This document shows, piece after piece, positions 34,534 through 43,552 of a stretch of 64,000 bases of DNA. The DNA comes from an uncultured Clostridia bacterium (lineage in GTDB: Bacteria; Bacillota; Clostridia; Oscillospirales; Acutalibacteraceae). The notes beneath the pieces were generated by a model. That model did not search any database. It was not told the origin of the DNA and saw nothing but the letters and a program-made list of their open reading frames with translations. The translations under genes were made by a program, and so were the position numbers. The DNA lies in NCBI GenBank assembly GCA_937884995.1, contig CAKZZL010000022.1, forward strand, positions 32,802-96,801, given 5' to 3'. The first letter of the stretch is position 1. Every line of letters begins with the position of its first letter.

Positions 34534-34950
34534 TCAAAACGATGAATATTGATATGGTAAATCTGAAAGCGAGATTCCTAATACAGCAACGATAATTCCT
34601 ATAATCACTGAAATAAGAATACCGAAAAGCATGACCAGAAGAATCGAACGTGCAAAGTTTCTGCGGTTAATTTTTGTCTTATCAAACGCATATACAATAA
34701 GAAGTATGATACCTACAAGCGGGATTGAGAAGAGAATGCTGTAACCGATATATGCCCATGGACTTAAGGGCTTATATTCAGGTGAGTAACCGCTTGCCTG
34801 TGGTGGCATCGGCATGGCTGTGTAGTTTGGTGCTACCTGTGCAGTAGGTGCAGTATTTTGTACAGGTGCTGCCTGCTGAATAGGATTACCGCAAGATCCG
34901 CATACAGTCTGGCCTTGAGCCAGAGCTGCTCCGCAATATGGACAATTCAT
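34534..34950 (-). CDS. Zinc-ribbon membrane protein
   Basis: 138 residues. N-terminal zinc ribbon NCPYCGAALAQGQTVCGSCG, a Pro/Ala/Gln-rich linker to ~residue 62, then two membrane helices (WAYIGYSILFSIPLVGIILLI and ARSILLVMLFGILISVIIGII). Such zinc-ribbon plus two-helix proteins are common in Clostridia and have no assigned role. Single gene. Confidence 0.72.
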   Translation of the reverse strand: MNCPYCGAALAQGQTVCGSCGNPIQQAAPVQNTAPTAQVAPNYTAMPMPPQASGYSPEYKPLSPWAYIGYSILFSIPLVGIILLIVYAFDKTKINRRNFARSILLVMLFGILISVIIGIIVAVLGISLSDLPYQYSSF

Positions 34951-35021
34951 AATTTAATACCCCGTTTCTTAAAATTTCTTAACTTTATTATATGATTTTC
35001 ATGCCTTTGTGTCAATCCGGC

Positions 35022-35639
35022 TCACTCGCCGATATTTTGTCTTTGTGAAAACTCACATCCGCAGTAATTCTGCCTATAGAGGCCATATTCTTTTGAGAGT
35101 TCAATAGACCTCTTGTATCCTTCTCTTTTCTTAAAATCCGAAGGTAAAAATGATATACCGTATTCTTTTGCAAGTTGCTGACCTATCTTATTGATTTTCT
35201 GCGCATTTTTCAACGGGCTTATACTAAGTGAGGTCGTGAAATAATCAAAATTATTTTCTTTGCCTGTCTTTGCAGTTTTCTCAAGTCTCAGCTTATAGCA
35301 TGCAAAACACCTTTCCCCGCCCTCTTTGCAGTCCTCCAGTCCTTTTACTGTCTCATAAAAGACCTCGGATTCAAAATCACAATCAATAAAGGAGACAGGA
35401 TTTTTGGTTTTCATTTCAGAAATCAGCCTCTTTTGTTCGGACTTTCTGTGCAGATATTCTTCGCTGGGATAAATGTTGGGGTTGTAATAAAAAACAGTAA
35501 TATCGAAATATTGTGATAAGTATTCTATACAATAGCTTGAGCATGGCGCGCAGCACGTATGCAAAAGGACCTTCGGTGTTTTCCCACCGAGATTATCGAT
35601 AATCTTATCAAGTTCAAGCTGATAGTTAATCTTATTCAC
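35022..35639 (-). CDS. queH: Epoxyqueuosine reductase QueH
   Basis: About 205 residues of the QueH (DUF208) family, which completes queuosine synthesis in tRNA by reducing epoxyqueuosine. Cys motifs that bind the cluster and metal: VLLHTCCAPCSSYC near the start, GGERCFACYKLRLEKTA near residue 110, and QNYCGCEFS near the end; TTSLSISPLKN lies between. GTG at 35639 is the chosen start because GGAGGG lies six bases upstream; the ATG at 35654 overlaps that site. Confidence 0.93.
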   Translation of the reverse strand: MNKINYQLELDKIIDNLGGKTPKVLLHTCCAPCSSYCIEYLSQYFDITVFYYNPNIYPSEEYLHRKSEQKRLISEMKTKNPVSFIDCDFESEVFYETVKGLEDCKEGGERCFACYKLRLEKTAKTGKENNFDYFTTSLSISPLKNAQKINKIGQQLAKEYGISFLPSDFKKREGYKRSIELSKEYGLYRQNYCGCEFSQRQNIGE

Positions 35640-35795
35640 AATAGTCCCTCCCATATAGAGTCTAAATATACGATATCATATTTAGCCGGAAAATTCAAAA
35701 TATTTTCTCTTTTGACATTCTGACTCTTTCGTAAATTTACATAAAACAGGAAGAAAAAAATGCCAAAAAAATGCTAATTTCACATTATCTTTTTA

Positions 35796-35824
35796 TTTAC
35801 ATATACTTTTTAAAGTGTTAAAAT
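35796..35824 (+). promoter_or_regulatory. Likely promoter of PFOR
   Basis: TTTACA (35796-35801) and TAAAAT (35819-35824), 17-base spacer, about 45 bases before the start. Confidence 0.5.
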
Positions 35825-35869
35825 ATTTTCGTATGCAAATTAACAAAACATTCTAGGAGGAAATATAAA

Positions 35870-38800
35870 ATGGCAGAAACAAAAGCACCCGTAGTCAGAA
35901 AGTCAAAGACTATGGACGGTAACAATGCCGCTGCTCATGTATCATATGCTTTTACAGAAGTAGCAGGTATTTACCCAATCACTCCTTCCAGCCCCATGGC
36001 TGACTATGTAGACCAATGGTCTGCAGAAGGACTGGAAAACATTTTCGGTACAAAAGTACGTGTTGCAGAAATGCAGTCTGAAGCAGGCGCCTCAGGTACC
36101 GTACACGGCTCACTTGCAGCCGGTGCTCTCACCACAACTTATACAGCATCTCAGGGACTTTTACTTATGATTCCTAACATGTATAAGATCGCAGGTGAAC
36201 TTTTACCAAGCGTGTTCCATGTTTCAGCACGTTGTGTTGCTTCTCATGCACTTAACATCTTCGGAGATCACTCCGATGTTTACGCATGCCGTCAGACAGG
36301 TTTTGCAATGCTTTGCGAAACAAACCCGCAGGAAGTTATGGATCTCGGCGCTGTTGCTCATCTTGCAACAATCAAGTCAAGAGTTCCCTTTATAAACTTC
36401 TTTGATGGTTTCCGTACATCTCATGAAATCCAGAAAATCAAGATCTGGGATTATGAAGACTTAAAAGAAATGTGCGATATGAATGCAGTTGACGCATTCC
36501 GTAAACGTGCTCTCAATCCGGAACGTCCCGTTATGCGCGGTTCACACGAAAACGGAGATATATTCTTCCAGCACAGAGAAGCTTGTAATGAATATTACGA
36601 AGCTGTACCTGCAATCGTAGAAGAATATATGGATAAAGTTAATGCCAAACTCGGCACAGACTACAAACTTTTCAACTACTATGGTGCTCCTGATGCTGAA
36701 CGTGTTATCGTTGCCATGGGTTCCGTTTGCGACGTAGCTGAAGAGGTTATAGATTACCTTCTTGCCAAAGGTGAAAAAGTAGGTCTTATCAAAGTTCGTC
36801 TTTACAGACCTTTCTCAACAAAAGCATTTGTTGATGCTATTCCCGCAACTGCAAAGAAGATCGCAGTTCTCGACAGAACAAAGGAACCCGGTTCAATCGG
36901 TGAACCTTTATTCCTCGATGTTATCGCTGCTCTTAATGAACAAGGACACGACGGTATCAAGGTAAGCGGTGGCAGATACGGCCTCGGTTCTAAAGATACT
37001 CCTCCTGCAAGCATATTTGCAGTTTATGAGCATTTAAACCAGGAGACTCCTGCTCGTGCTTTCACAATCGGTATCAATGATGATGTTACTCATCTTTCAC
37101 TTGAAGAAAAACCGGCTCCGATCACAGCTGCCCAGGGAACAATTGAATGTAAATTCTGGGGTCTCGGCGGTGACGGAACAGTTGGTGCAAACAAAGACTC
37201 TATCAAGATTATAGGCGACCATACAGACAAGTATGTTCAGGCATATTTCCAGTATGACTCAAAGAAGACCGGCGGTGTAACAATTTCCCACCTTCGTTTC
37301 GGCGACAAACCTATTAAGAGTTCTTACTATATCAACAAAGCTGACTTTGTTGCATGTCATAACCCATCATATGTTGAAAAAGGTTTCAAGATGGTTCAGG
37401 ATGTTAAACCCGGCGGAGTATTCCTTATCAACTGTCAGTGGGATAAAGAAGAGTTATTTGAAAAGCTCAATGCTGAAGCAAAAAGATATATTGCAAAGAA
37501 CAACATTCAGCTTTATACAGTTAATGCTATCGATATCGCTGCAAAGATCGGACTTGGCAAGCGTACAAATACAGTTCTTCAGTCTGCTTTCTTCTCACTT
37601 GCTAAGGTTCTTCCTCCTGAGGAAGCAATCGGCTACATGAAAGAAAAAGCTCAGAAGTTCATGAAGAAAGGTATCGAAATTGTTAAGATGAATGAAGAAG
37701 CTATCGATCAAGGTGCTTCTGCATATGTTAAGATTGACGCACCTGCTGAATGGGCTGATGCTACAGATACAATAACAGAAGCTCCTTCTGAAGGTCCTGC
37801 TAAACTTGTAAAGATGGTTGACAACATCATGAAGCCTGTAGGAAAGATGGACGGTGATTCACTTCCGGTTTCAGCATTTGTTGATCATGCCGACGGTACA
37901 TTCGAACAAGGCGCTGCTGCTTATGAGAAGCGCGGTGTTGCAGTTATGGTACCGGAGTGGAATGCACAGACATGTGCTCAATGTAACAAGTGCTCATATG
38001 TATGTCCGCATGCTACTATCCGTCCATATGCACTTTCTACTGCAGAAGCAGCTGCAGCTCCTGCAGTGGCAACAATTGTTGACAAAAAAGGTAAAGGCAA
38101 AGATACATATAAATATTCACTTGCAGTTTCTCCGATGGATTGTATGGGATGCGGCGTATGTATAGGTGTATGCCCGACAAATTCTCTTACTATGGTTCCA
38201 CGTGAGACTCAGGATGCTAAACAGGCTGCATTTGATTACATGGTTAAGAACGTTTCCGTTAAGGAAGACCTTGCAAACAATACAGTAATCGGCAGTCAGT
38301 TCAAGACTCCTCTTCTTGAATTCTCAGGTTCATGTGCAGGTTGTGCTGAGACATCTTATGCAAGACTTATCACTCAGCTCTTCGGTGACAGAATGTACAT
38401 TTCAAATGCTACTGGATGTTCTTCAATCTGGGGCGGTCCTGCAGGCACATCGCCATACACAGTTGATAAGAACGGTCATGGTCCGGCTTGGGCTAACTCA
38501 TTGTTCGAAGATAATGCTGAGCATGGTTATGGTATCTATTTAGGTCAGGCTGCTATCAGAAACAGACTTATTGAAAAAGTTAAGAAGATTGCAGCAAGCG
38601 AAAAAGCACCTGAATCCGTAAAGGTTGCAGCTGATGAATATCTTGCTACACTTGATGACGGTGAAAAGAACACAGAAGCTACAAAGATTTTGGTTGCTGA
38701 ACTTGAAAAGCTCGATTGCGATTGTGAAGCAAGAAAAGATATACTTGATAACAAAGAATACCTTTCAAAGAAATCCATTTGGATCTTCGGCGGTGACGGA

Positions 38801-39436
38801 TGGGCATATGATATCGGCTTTGGCGGTGTTGACCACGTCCTTGCACAGGGTGAAGATGTAAACATCATGGTATTTGATACCGAAGTTTACTCAAATACAG
38901 GTGGTCAGGCTTCGAAGGCTTCAAACATCGGCCAGGTTGCACAATTTGCAGCTGCGGGTAAGTCAATTGCCAAGAAGAGCCTTGCTGAAATAGCAATGAG
39001 TTATGGTTATGTATATGTAGCACAAATAGCTATGGGTGCTGACCAGAACCAGACAATAAAGGCTCTTACAGAAGCAGAAGCTTATCACGGACCATCAATC
39101 ATAATCGCCTATGCACCTTGCGAGATGCACTCAATCAAGGGCGGTATGACAAATTGCCAGGCTGAAATGAAGAAGGCTGTTGACTGCGGATACTGGAATA
39201 TGTTCCGTTACAACCCCGCTCTTAAGGCAGAAGGCAAGAATCCGTTCACAATTGACTCTAAGGAAGGTTCAGAAAGCTATCGTGATTTCATTATGAACGA
39301 AGCTCGTTATTCTTCACTTACACGTAAATTCCCTGAGAGAGCAGAAGAACTCTTCACTAAGGCTGAAAAGACAGCAAAAGCGAGATATGATCATCTTCTT
39401 CGTCTTAAAGACTTATATGCTCCCGCTGAGGAATAA
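35870..39436 (+). CDS. nifJ: Pyruvate:ferredoxin (flavodoxin) oxidoreductase
   Basis: 1188 residues, a complete single-chain PFOR. Order: domain I (TMDGNNAAAHVSYAFTEVAGIYPITPSSPMAD), domain II with RLYRPFSTKAF, the gamma-type domain, a two-cluster ferredoxin domain (CAQCNKCSYVCPH and CMGCGVCIGVCP, ~residues 700-770), and the TPP domain with SCAGCAETSYARL, GGDGWAYDIGFGGVDH and YSNTGGQASKAS. It turns pyruvate and CoA into acetyl-CoA, CO2 and reduced ferredoxin. AGGAGG precedes the ATG. The gene converges on the hydrogenase maturation operon, whose product would use the reduced ferredoxin. Confidence 0.97.
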   Translation: MAETKAPVVRKSKTMDGNNAAAHVSYAFTEVAGIYPITPSSPMADYVDQWSAEGLENIFGTKVRVAEMQSEAGASGTVHGSLAAGALTTTYTASQGLLLMIPNMYKIAGELLPSVFHVSARCVASHALNIFGDHSDVYACRQTGFAMLCETNPQEVMDLGAVAHLATIKSRVPFINFFDGFRTSHEIQKIKIWDYEDLKEMCDMNAVDAFRKRALNPERPVMRGSHENGDIFFQHREACNEYYEAVPAIVEEYMDKVNAKLGTDYKLFNYYGAPDAERVIVAMGSVCDVAEEVIDYLLAKGEKVGLIKVRLYRPFSTKAFVDAIPATAKKIAVLDRTKEPGSIGEPLFLDVIAALNEQGHDGIKVSGGRYGLGSKDTPPASIFAVYEHLNQETPARAFTIGINDDVTHLSLEEKPAPITAAQGTIECKFWGLGGDGTVGANKDSIKIIGDHTDKYVQAYFQYDSKKTGGVTISHLRFGDKPIKSSYYINKADFVACHNPSYVEKGFKMVQDVKPGGVFLINCQWDKEELFEKLNAEAKRYIAKNNIQLYTVNAIDIAAKIGLGKRTNTVLQSAFFSLAKVLPPEEAIGYMKEKAQKFMKKGIEIVKMNEEAIDQGASAYVKIDAPAEWADATDTITEAPSEGPAKLVKMVDNIMKPVGKMDGDSLPVSAFVDHADGTFEQGAAAYEKRGVAVMVPEWNAQTCAQCNKCSYVCPHATIRPYALSTAEAAAAPAVATIVDKKGKGKDTYKYSLAVSPMDCMGCGVCIGVCPTNSLTMVPRETQDAKQAAFDYMVKNVSVKEDLANNTVIGSQFKTPLLEFSGSCAGCAETSYARLITQLFGDRMYISNATGCSSIWGGPAGTSPYTVDKNGHGPAWANSLFEDNAEHGYGIYLGQAAIRNRLIEKVKKIAASEKAPESVKVAADEYLATLDDGEKNTEATKILVAELEKLDCDCEARKDILDNKEYLSKKSIWIFGGDGWAYDIGFGGVDHVLAQGEDVNIMVFDTEVYSNTGGQASKASNIGQVAQFAAAGKSIAKKSLAEIAMSYGYVYVAQIAMGADQNQTIKALTEAEAYHGPSIIIAYAPCEMHSIKGGMTNCQAEMKKAVDCGYWNMFRYNPALKAEGKNPFTIDSKEGSESYRDFIMNEARYSSLTRKFPERAEELFTKAEKTAKARYDHLLRLKDLYAPAEE

Positions 39437-39473
39437 GTCATAAGTTTATTTGGCTAAAAAGGCATAATAAAAA

Positions 39474-39513
39474 ATCCCTTGTCGGAAGAAATTCCTTCAA
39501 GGGATCTTTTTTA
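39474..39513. terminator. Shared terminator between PFOR and hydF
   Basis: ATCCCTTG (39474-39481) pairs with CAAGGGAT (39498-39505), with an inner GGAA/TTCC pairing, then CTTTTTTATTT. The upstream A-run gives a U-tract for the minus strand. Confidence 0.8.
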
Positions 39514-39523
39514 TTTAAAACTG

Positions 39524-40696
39524 TTATTTGCCAAGCGGTCGTATGCTTCTTTCAACTATGCCGTTCATTTTTGCGATTGCAATGCCGTAATTTGTAAAAG
39601 CAACACCTTGCTCTATTGCGGCATTCATGCGGTTTCTGACTTCATTGTCATTCAGCATACAAGCCCCGCAATGAATAACCAAATCATATTCTCTAAGGTC
39701 TTCCGGGAATGAATGGCCGGATGTGAATTCAAAGTCAGGCGCTGCAGATCTATATTTTTTTATAAGGGCAGGAAGTTTTACCGTCCCTATATCATCGCAT
39801 TGTCTGTGATGAGTGCATCCTTCACATATGAGCACTTTTGAATTATCTGTCAATGATTTTATTCTTTCGGCTCCTTCAAGAGCAGTATCCAGAAATCCCT
39901 TATATCTTGCCATGAGGATAGAAAAAGATGTAAGAGGTATATTTTCAGGCACTATCTTCATAACAGCATCAAAGGCTTGTGAGTCGGTTATGACCAAATC
40001 AGGTGCTTTTTTCATACTTTCAATTGTCTTTGCAAGATTCTCCACACCTGTGATAATTGAAATGGCCCCGGCATCCAGGATATCCCTGATTGCCTGTTGC
40101 TGAGGCAGGATTATTCGTCCTTTCGGCGCTGCTGAATCAATCGGAATAACCAATATGACCTGATTTCCCGGGGATATAAGGTCGGAAACAAAATGTATTT
40201 CCTTTTTCTTTGGCGCAAGAACTGCCAAGGCTTCCTTTACTCTTTCTATATTTAAGTTATCTTTTGCGCTTGTATATATGACATTTTCATCCTGCTCTTT
40301 TCCTGCAAGGTCCGACTTATTACGCACAATAATATATGGTATATCTCTTGCTTTTATCAATGATAAAAGCTGATTTTCACTCTCCGTAAGTATGTCATTT
40401 TCTGTCACGAATACCGCTATATCACATATTGAAAGAGTTTGCTTTGTGCGTTTCACACGCATAGAGCCGAGTTCACCTTCATCATCAAATCCGGGTGTAT
40501 CGATGATCGTTACCGGACCCAGTGGTAAAAGTTCCATACTTTTTTTGACAGGATCTGTCGTGGTCCCTTTGACATTGCTGACAAGAGACATCTCCTGATT
40601 TGTTATTTTGTTTACAAGTGAGCTTTTGCCTGCATTTCTGAGTCCGAAAAATCCTATCTGTATTCTCTCGGCCAATTGCGTATCGTTAAGTCCCAT
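39524..40696 (-). CDS. hydF: [FeFe]-hydrogenase maturation GTPase HydF
   Basis: 390 residues. GTPase domain with GLRNAGKSSLVNKI (P-loop), IDTPGFDDEGE (G3) and VRNKSDLA (G4), a dimerisation domain, and a C-terminal cluster domain with CEGCTHHRQCDDIG and HCGACML, the conserved Cys/His set. HydF is the scaffold that carries the 2Fe precursor to HydA. AAGGTG precedes the ATG. Last gene of the operon. Confidence 0.95.
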   Translation of the reverse strand: MGLNDTQLAERIQIGFFGLRNAGKSSLVNKITNQEMSLVSNVKGTTTDPVKKSMELLPLGPVTIIDTPGFDDEGELGSMRVKRTKQTLSICDIAVFVTENDILTESENQLLSLIKARDIPYIIVRNKSDLAGKEQDENVIYTSAKDNLNIERVKEALAVLAPKKKEIHFVSDLISPGNQVILVIPIDSAAPKGRIILPQQQAIRDILDAGAISIITGVENLAKTIESMKKAPDLVITDSQAFDAVMKIVPENIPLTSFSILMARYKGFLDTALEGAERIKSLTDNSKVLICEGCTHHRQCDDIGTVKLPALIKKYRSAAPDFEFTSGHSFPEDLREYDLVIHCGACMLNDNEVRNRMNAAIEQGVAFTNYGIAIAKMNGIVERSIRPLGK

Positions 40697-40705
40697 TTCA
40701 TCACC

Positions 40706-42124
40706 TTAGAACCTGAAGTCTCTGTCACCCTGTTCTATCTTCACAAGTCTTTCTCTGACAATTTCTCTGACTTTTTCTTTCGGTATATTACCTATTTCTT
40801 TTTCTATCATCTCTTCGCCGAGTTTTCTTGTATCCTCTGTTGCATAATCAATGAGAAATTCCTTAAGAGTCATAAGCGCGTTAGGATGGCAGCAATTTTG
40901 AATCTGACCTGATTTGCAAAGTGACATGAATCTGTCTCCGGTTCTGCCTTCTCTGTAGCATGCAGTACAAAATGACGGAATATATCCTGCGCGCATCAAC
41001 CAGTTTACAACCTCATCCAATGTTCTGTTGTCAGATACATCAAATTGTTCTGTATCATGCGGTCTTTCTTCCTCTGCATATCCACCTACGGATGTTCTTG
41101 AACCACCGCTTATCTGGCTTACACCGAGTCTTATGATTTTCTCTCTGACCTGCGGTGTTTCTCTTGTTGAGATTATCATTCCTGTATATGGAACGGCAAT
41201 GCGTATGCATGCTGCTATCTTGCAGAACATCTCATCTGAAAGAGAGTTGTCAAACTCATTGGGGTCGATATCGTCTGCTTTTTTTACTCTCGGAACGCTT
41301 ATTGTGTGAGGACCAACTCCATGCACTGCCTCAAGGTGTTCAGCATGCATCAGAAGGCCTGCAAACTCGTATTGATAATTATCAAGTCCGAATAATACTC
41401 CTATACCTACATCATCGATTCCGCCTTCCATAGCGCGGTCCATGGCTTCTGTGTGATAATCATAATCATGCTTTGGTCCTGTCGGATGTAGTATTTCGTA
41501 GTTTTTCTTATGATAAGTTTCCTGGAAAAGAATATAGGTGCCGATTCCCGCATCTCTGAGTTTTCTGTAATTTTCAACTGTAGTTGCAGCTATATTTACA
41601 TTAACCCTGCGGATAGCGCCGTTTTTATGTTTTATTGAATAAATTGTATTTATACATTCAAGTATATATTCTATCGGGTTATTTACGGGATCCTCCCCTG
41701 CTTCAATAGCTAAACGTTTGTGTCCCATATCCTGAAGAGCTATAACTTCTTTTGCAACTTCTTCCTGACTAAGCTTTTTCCTCGGAATATGCTTATTCTT
41801 CATATGATAAGGACAATATAAGCATCCGTTGACGCAGTAGTTTGAAAGATATAAAGGGGCAAAAAGTACAATCCTGTTTCCATAGAAATCTTTCTTTATC
41901 TGTTCTGCAAGATCATATATCTCCTTTATCTTTTCTTCATTATCACATGCAAGAAGTACGCTGGCTTCCCTGTGGGAAAGTCCCTTCCTGAGTTTTGCTT
42001 TCTCAATGATATTGTCTATGAGTTCAATATCATCCTTGTGTTCCTGCGCATATGCGACTGTAGCGAGAATTTCCTCATCATTAATAAATTCTTCTGCCTT
42101 CATTGATTTCATGTCATATTTCAT
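40706..42124 (-). CDS. hydG: [FeFe]-hydrogenase maturase HydG (tyrosine lyase)
   Basis: 472 residues. Radical SAM motif CVNGCLYCPYH (Cx3Cx2C, ~residue 95) and C-terminal auxiliary-cluster motif CTACYREGRTGDRFMSLC. Cleaves tyrosine to make the CO and cyanide ligands of the H-cluster. Nine bases separate it from hydF; the hydE stop overlaps its start. Confidence 0.96.
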   Translation of the reverse strand: MKYDMKSMKAEEFINDEEILATVAYAQEHKDDIELIDNIIEKAKLRKGLSHREASVLLACDNEEKIKEIYDLAEQIKKDFYGNRIVLFAPLYLSNYCVNGCLYCPYHMKNKHIPRKKLSQEEVAKEVIALQDMGHKRLAIEAGEDPVNNPIEYILECINTIYSIKHKNGAIRRVNVNIAATTVENYRKLRDAGIGTYILFQETYHKKNYEILHPTGPKHDYDYHTEAMDRAMEGGIDDVGIGVLFGLDNYQYEFAGLLMHAEHLEAVHGVGPHTISVPRVKKADDIDPNEFDNSLSDEMFCKIAACIRIAVPYTGMIISTRETPQVREKIIRLGVSQISGGSRTSVGGYAEEERPHDTEQFDVSDNRTLDEVVNWLMRAGYIPSFCTACYREGRTGDRFMSLCKSGQIQNCCHPNALMTLKEFLIDYATEDTRKLGEEMIEKEIGNIPKEKVREIVRERLVKIEQGDRDFRF

Positions 42125-43172
42125 TTTTATCGCTCCCTTGGATATAGTCTCCTCTGTCTGTTACTATCTCATATCCGGTTTTTAATATTCTTCTTTTCAG
42201 GCATTCGACGCATTGAGCTGCCTCATCGCCTGTACATATTTTGTTATCATATAAAAGGTATTTTCCTCTGACGGAACTTGGTGATAAATTAGGCATAAGC
42301 ACATTTGCACCTGCCATTATGCCCTTTTCACGTCCTAAATAATCCACTGTTCCCAGGGCTGTTGTTGCAGGAAGCAATACATCCTGCAATGTCAGTCGGA
42401 TAAGTGAAAGCAAAAATGTCGTAAGTTCCGCACTACCCGCTGTTTTTTCTGCAAAAGGTGTATCTTTATGCGGAATAAAAGGACCTATGCCCACCATTTG
42501 CGGTTCTGTCTTTTTCAGGTAGATAAGCTCATTTGCCAAGTCTTCATAGGTCTGACCCGGGGATCCGACCATAAAGCCCACACCGACCTGGTAGCCAAGC
42601 CTTTTCAGCTTTTCAATGCATGCCTGGCGATTATCAAAGCTCATATTGGCAGGGTGCAAAATTTCATAATGGTCCTTGTTTGCTGTCTCATGTCTTAAAA
42701 GATATCTATCCGCTCCGGCTTTTCTTAAATTAAGATAGCTTTCAAAACTTCTTTCACCTATGGAAAGAGTTACAGCGCAGTCAGGATGTTTTGTCTTTAT
42801 CTTTTTTATTATGTCAGACAATATCTCATCTGTGAAATACGGGTCTTCTCCGCCTTGAAGGACGAAAGTGCGGAAGCCCAAATCATAGCCTATGTACGCG
42901 CATTCAAGAATTTGCTCTTTTGTCAGTCTGTATCGTTCACATTTATTGTTCTCTGCTCTTATACCGCAATAATAACAATTGTTTTTACAATAATTTGTGA
43001 ACTCTATAAGGCCGCGTATATAGATCTTCTTACCATATACCTGATCGCACTTTTCTCTGGCCTTTTGCGCTGCATATTCCCGGACTTCATCTCTGTGCTC
43101 TATGAGGCTCAGATATTCTTCCTTAGTTAAGAAAGACTCTTTTGATAACTTATCAATTAAGGTTTTATACAT
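42114..43172 (-). CDS. hydE: [FeFe]-hydrogenase maturase HydE
   Basis: 352 residues of the radical SAM/BioB-like family: EFTNYCKNNCYYCGIRAEN with Cx3Cx2C near residue 60, LQGGEDPYFTDE, and VGFMVGSPGQTYEDLA. HydE acts on the iron-cysteine complex delivered for the dithiolate bridge of the H-cluster. It overlaps both neighbours (11 bases with hydG, 8 with the TM1266-type gene). Confidence 0.95.
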   Translation of the reverse strand: MYKTLIDKLSKESFLTKEEYLSLIEHRDEVREYAAQKAREKCDQVYGKKIYIRGLIEFTNYCKNNCYYCGIRAENNKCERYRLTKEQILECAYIGYDLGFRTFVLQGGEDPYFTDEILSDIIKKIKTKHPDCAVTLSIGERSFESYLNLRKAGADRYLLRHETANKDHYEILHPANMSFDNRQACIEKLKRLGYQVGVGFMVGSPGQTYEDLANELIYLKKTEPQMVGIGPFIPHKDTPFAEKTAGSAELTTFLLSLIRLTLQDVLLPATTALGTVDYLGREKGIMAGANVLMPNLSPSSVRGKYLLYDNKICTGDEAAQCVECLKRRILKTGYEIVTDRGDYIQGSDKNEI

Positions 43173-43410
43173 TACTGAATACTGCCTTTGAGGAAATACC
43201 GTCTATTCTGCCGAGCCTTCCGCAAAGCGCATTAATCTCATCACTGCTTGCATCTATCACGATTGTAATACAGTTGACTTTCTTTTTCTCATATGGAATG
43301 CCCATCCTGCCTATAATAGATTCTGCATATTCTGACAAAATTGCGTTAAGTTGAGTTGCGCTTTCTCTTTTTTCAACAATGATTCCTATAATTGCAACCT
43401 TTGTTTCCAT
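43165..43410 (-). CDS. TM1266-family small protein of iron-only hydrogenase operons
   Basis: About 81 residues with an ACT/NikR-like alpha-beta pattern: KVAIIGIIVEKRESATQLNAIL, IIGRMGIPYEKKKVNCITIVID, then EINALCGRLGRIDGISSKAVFS. This family (named from Thermotoga TM1266) is found with hydEFG and is annotated as a putative regulator, without proof. ATG 43410 has GAAGGG upstream. First gene of the hyd operon, preceded by the candidate attenuator. Confidence 0.85.
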   Translation of the reverse strand: METKVAIIGIIVEKRESATQLNAILSEYAESIIGRMGIPYEKKKVNCITIVIDASSDEINALCGRLGRIDGISSKAVFSNV

Positions 43411-43425
43411 AGTTTTCCCTTCTTT

Positions 43426-43487
43426 CAAAAAAATATGACCGTGCGGAAACACGGTCAATGATATTTTGTGCGTTTAACGTGCTTCCG
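43426..43487 (-). promoter_or_regulatory. Candidate transcription attenuator in the hyd operon leader
   Basis: On the minus strand GACCGTG (43450-43456) and CACGGTC (43437-43443) form a perfect 7-bp hairpin followed by ATATTTTTTT (43427-43436), an intrinsic terminator 17 bases before the TM1266-type start codon. Upstream CGGAAGCACG (43478-43487) can instead pair with CGTGTTTCCG (43444-43453), ten pairs with one G-U, which uses the terminator's 5' arm and loop. The two structures exclude each other. No known riboswitch consensus is recognised. Confidence 0.65.
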
Positions 43488-43519
43488 GTCAGAAAATTCT
43501 TTCCTTTAGAACATAAAAT

Positions 43520-43548
43520 ATTTTAGCATATTGTTAATTTTTTGTCAA
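43520..43548 (-). promoter_or_regulatory. Promoter of the hyd operon
   Basis: TTGACA (43543-43548) and TAAAAT (43520-43525) on the minus strand, 17-base spacer. Transcription would start near 43513, giving a leader of about 100 bases that contains the attenuator. Confidence 0.75.
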
Positions 43549-43552
43549 TTAT

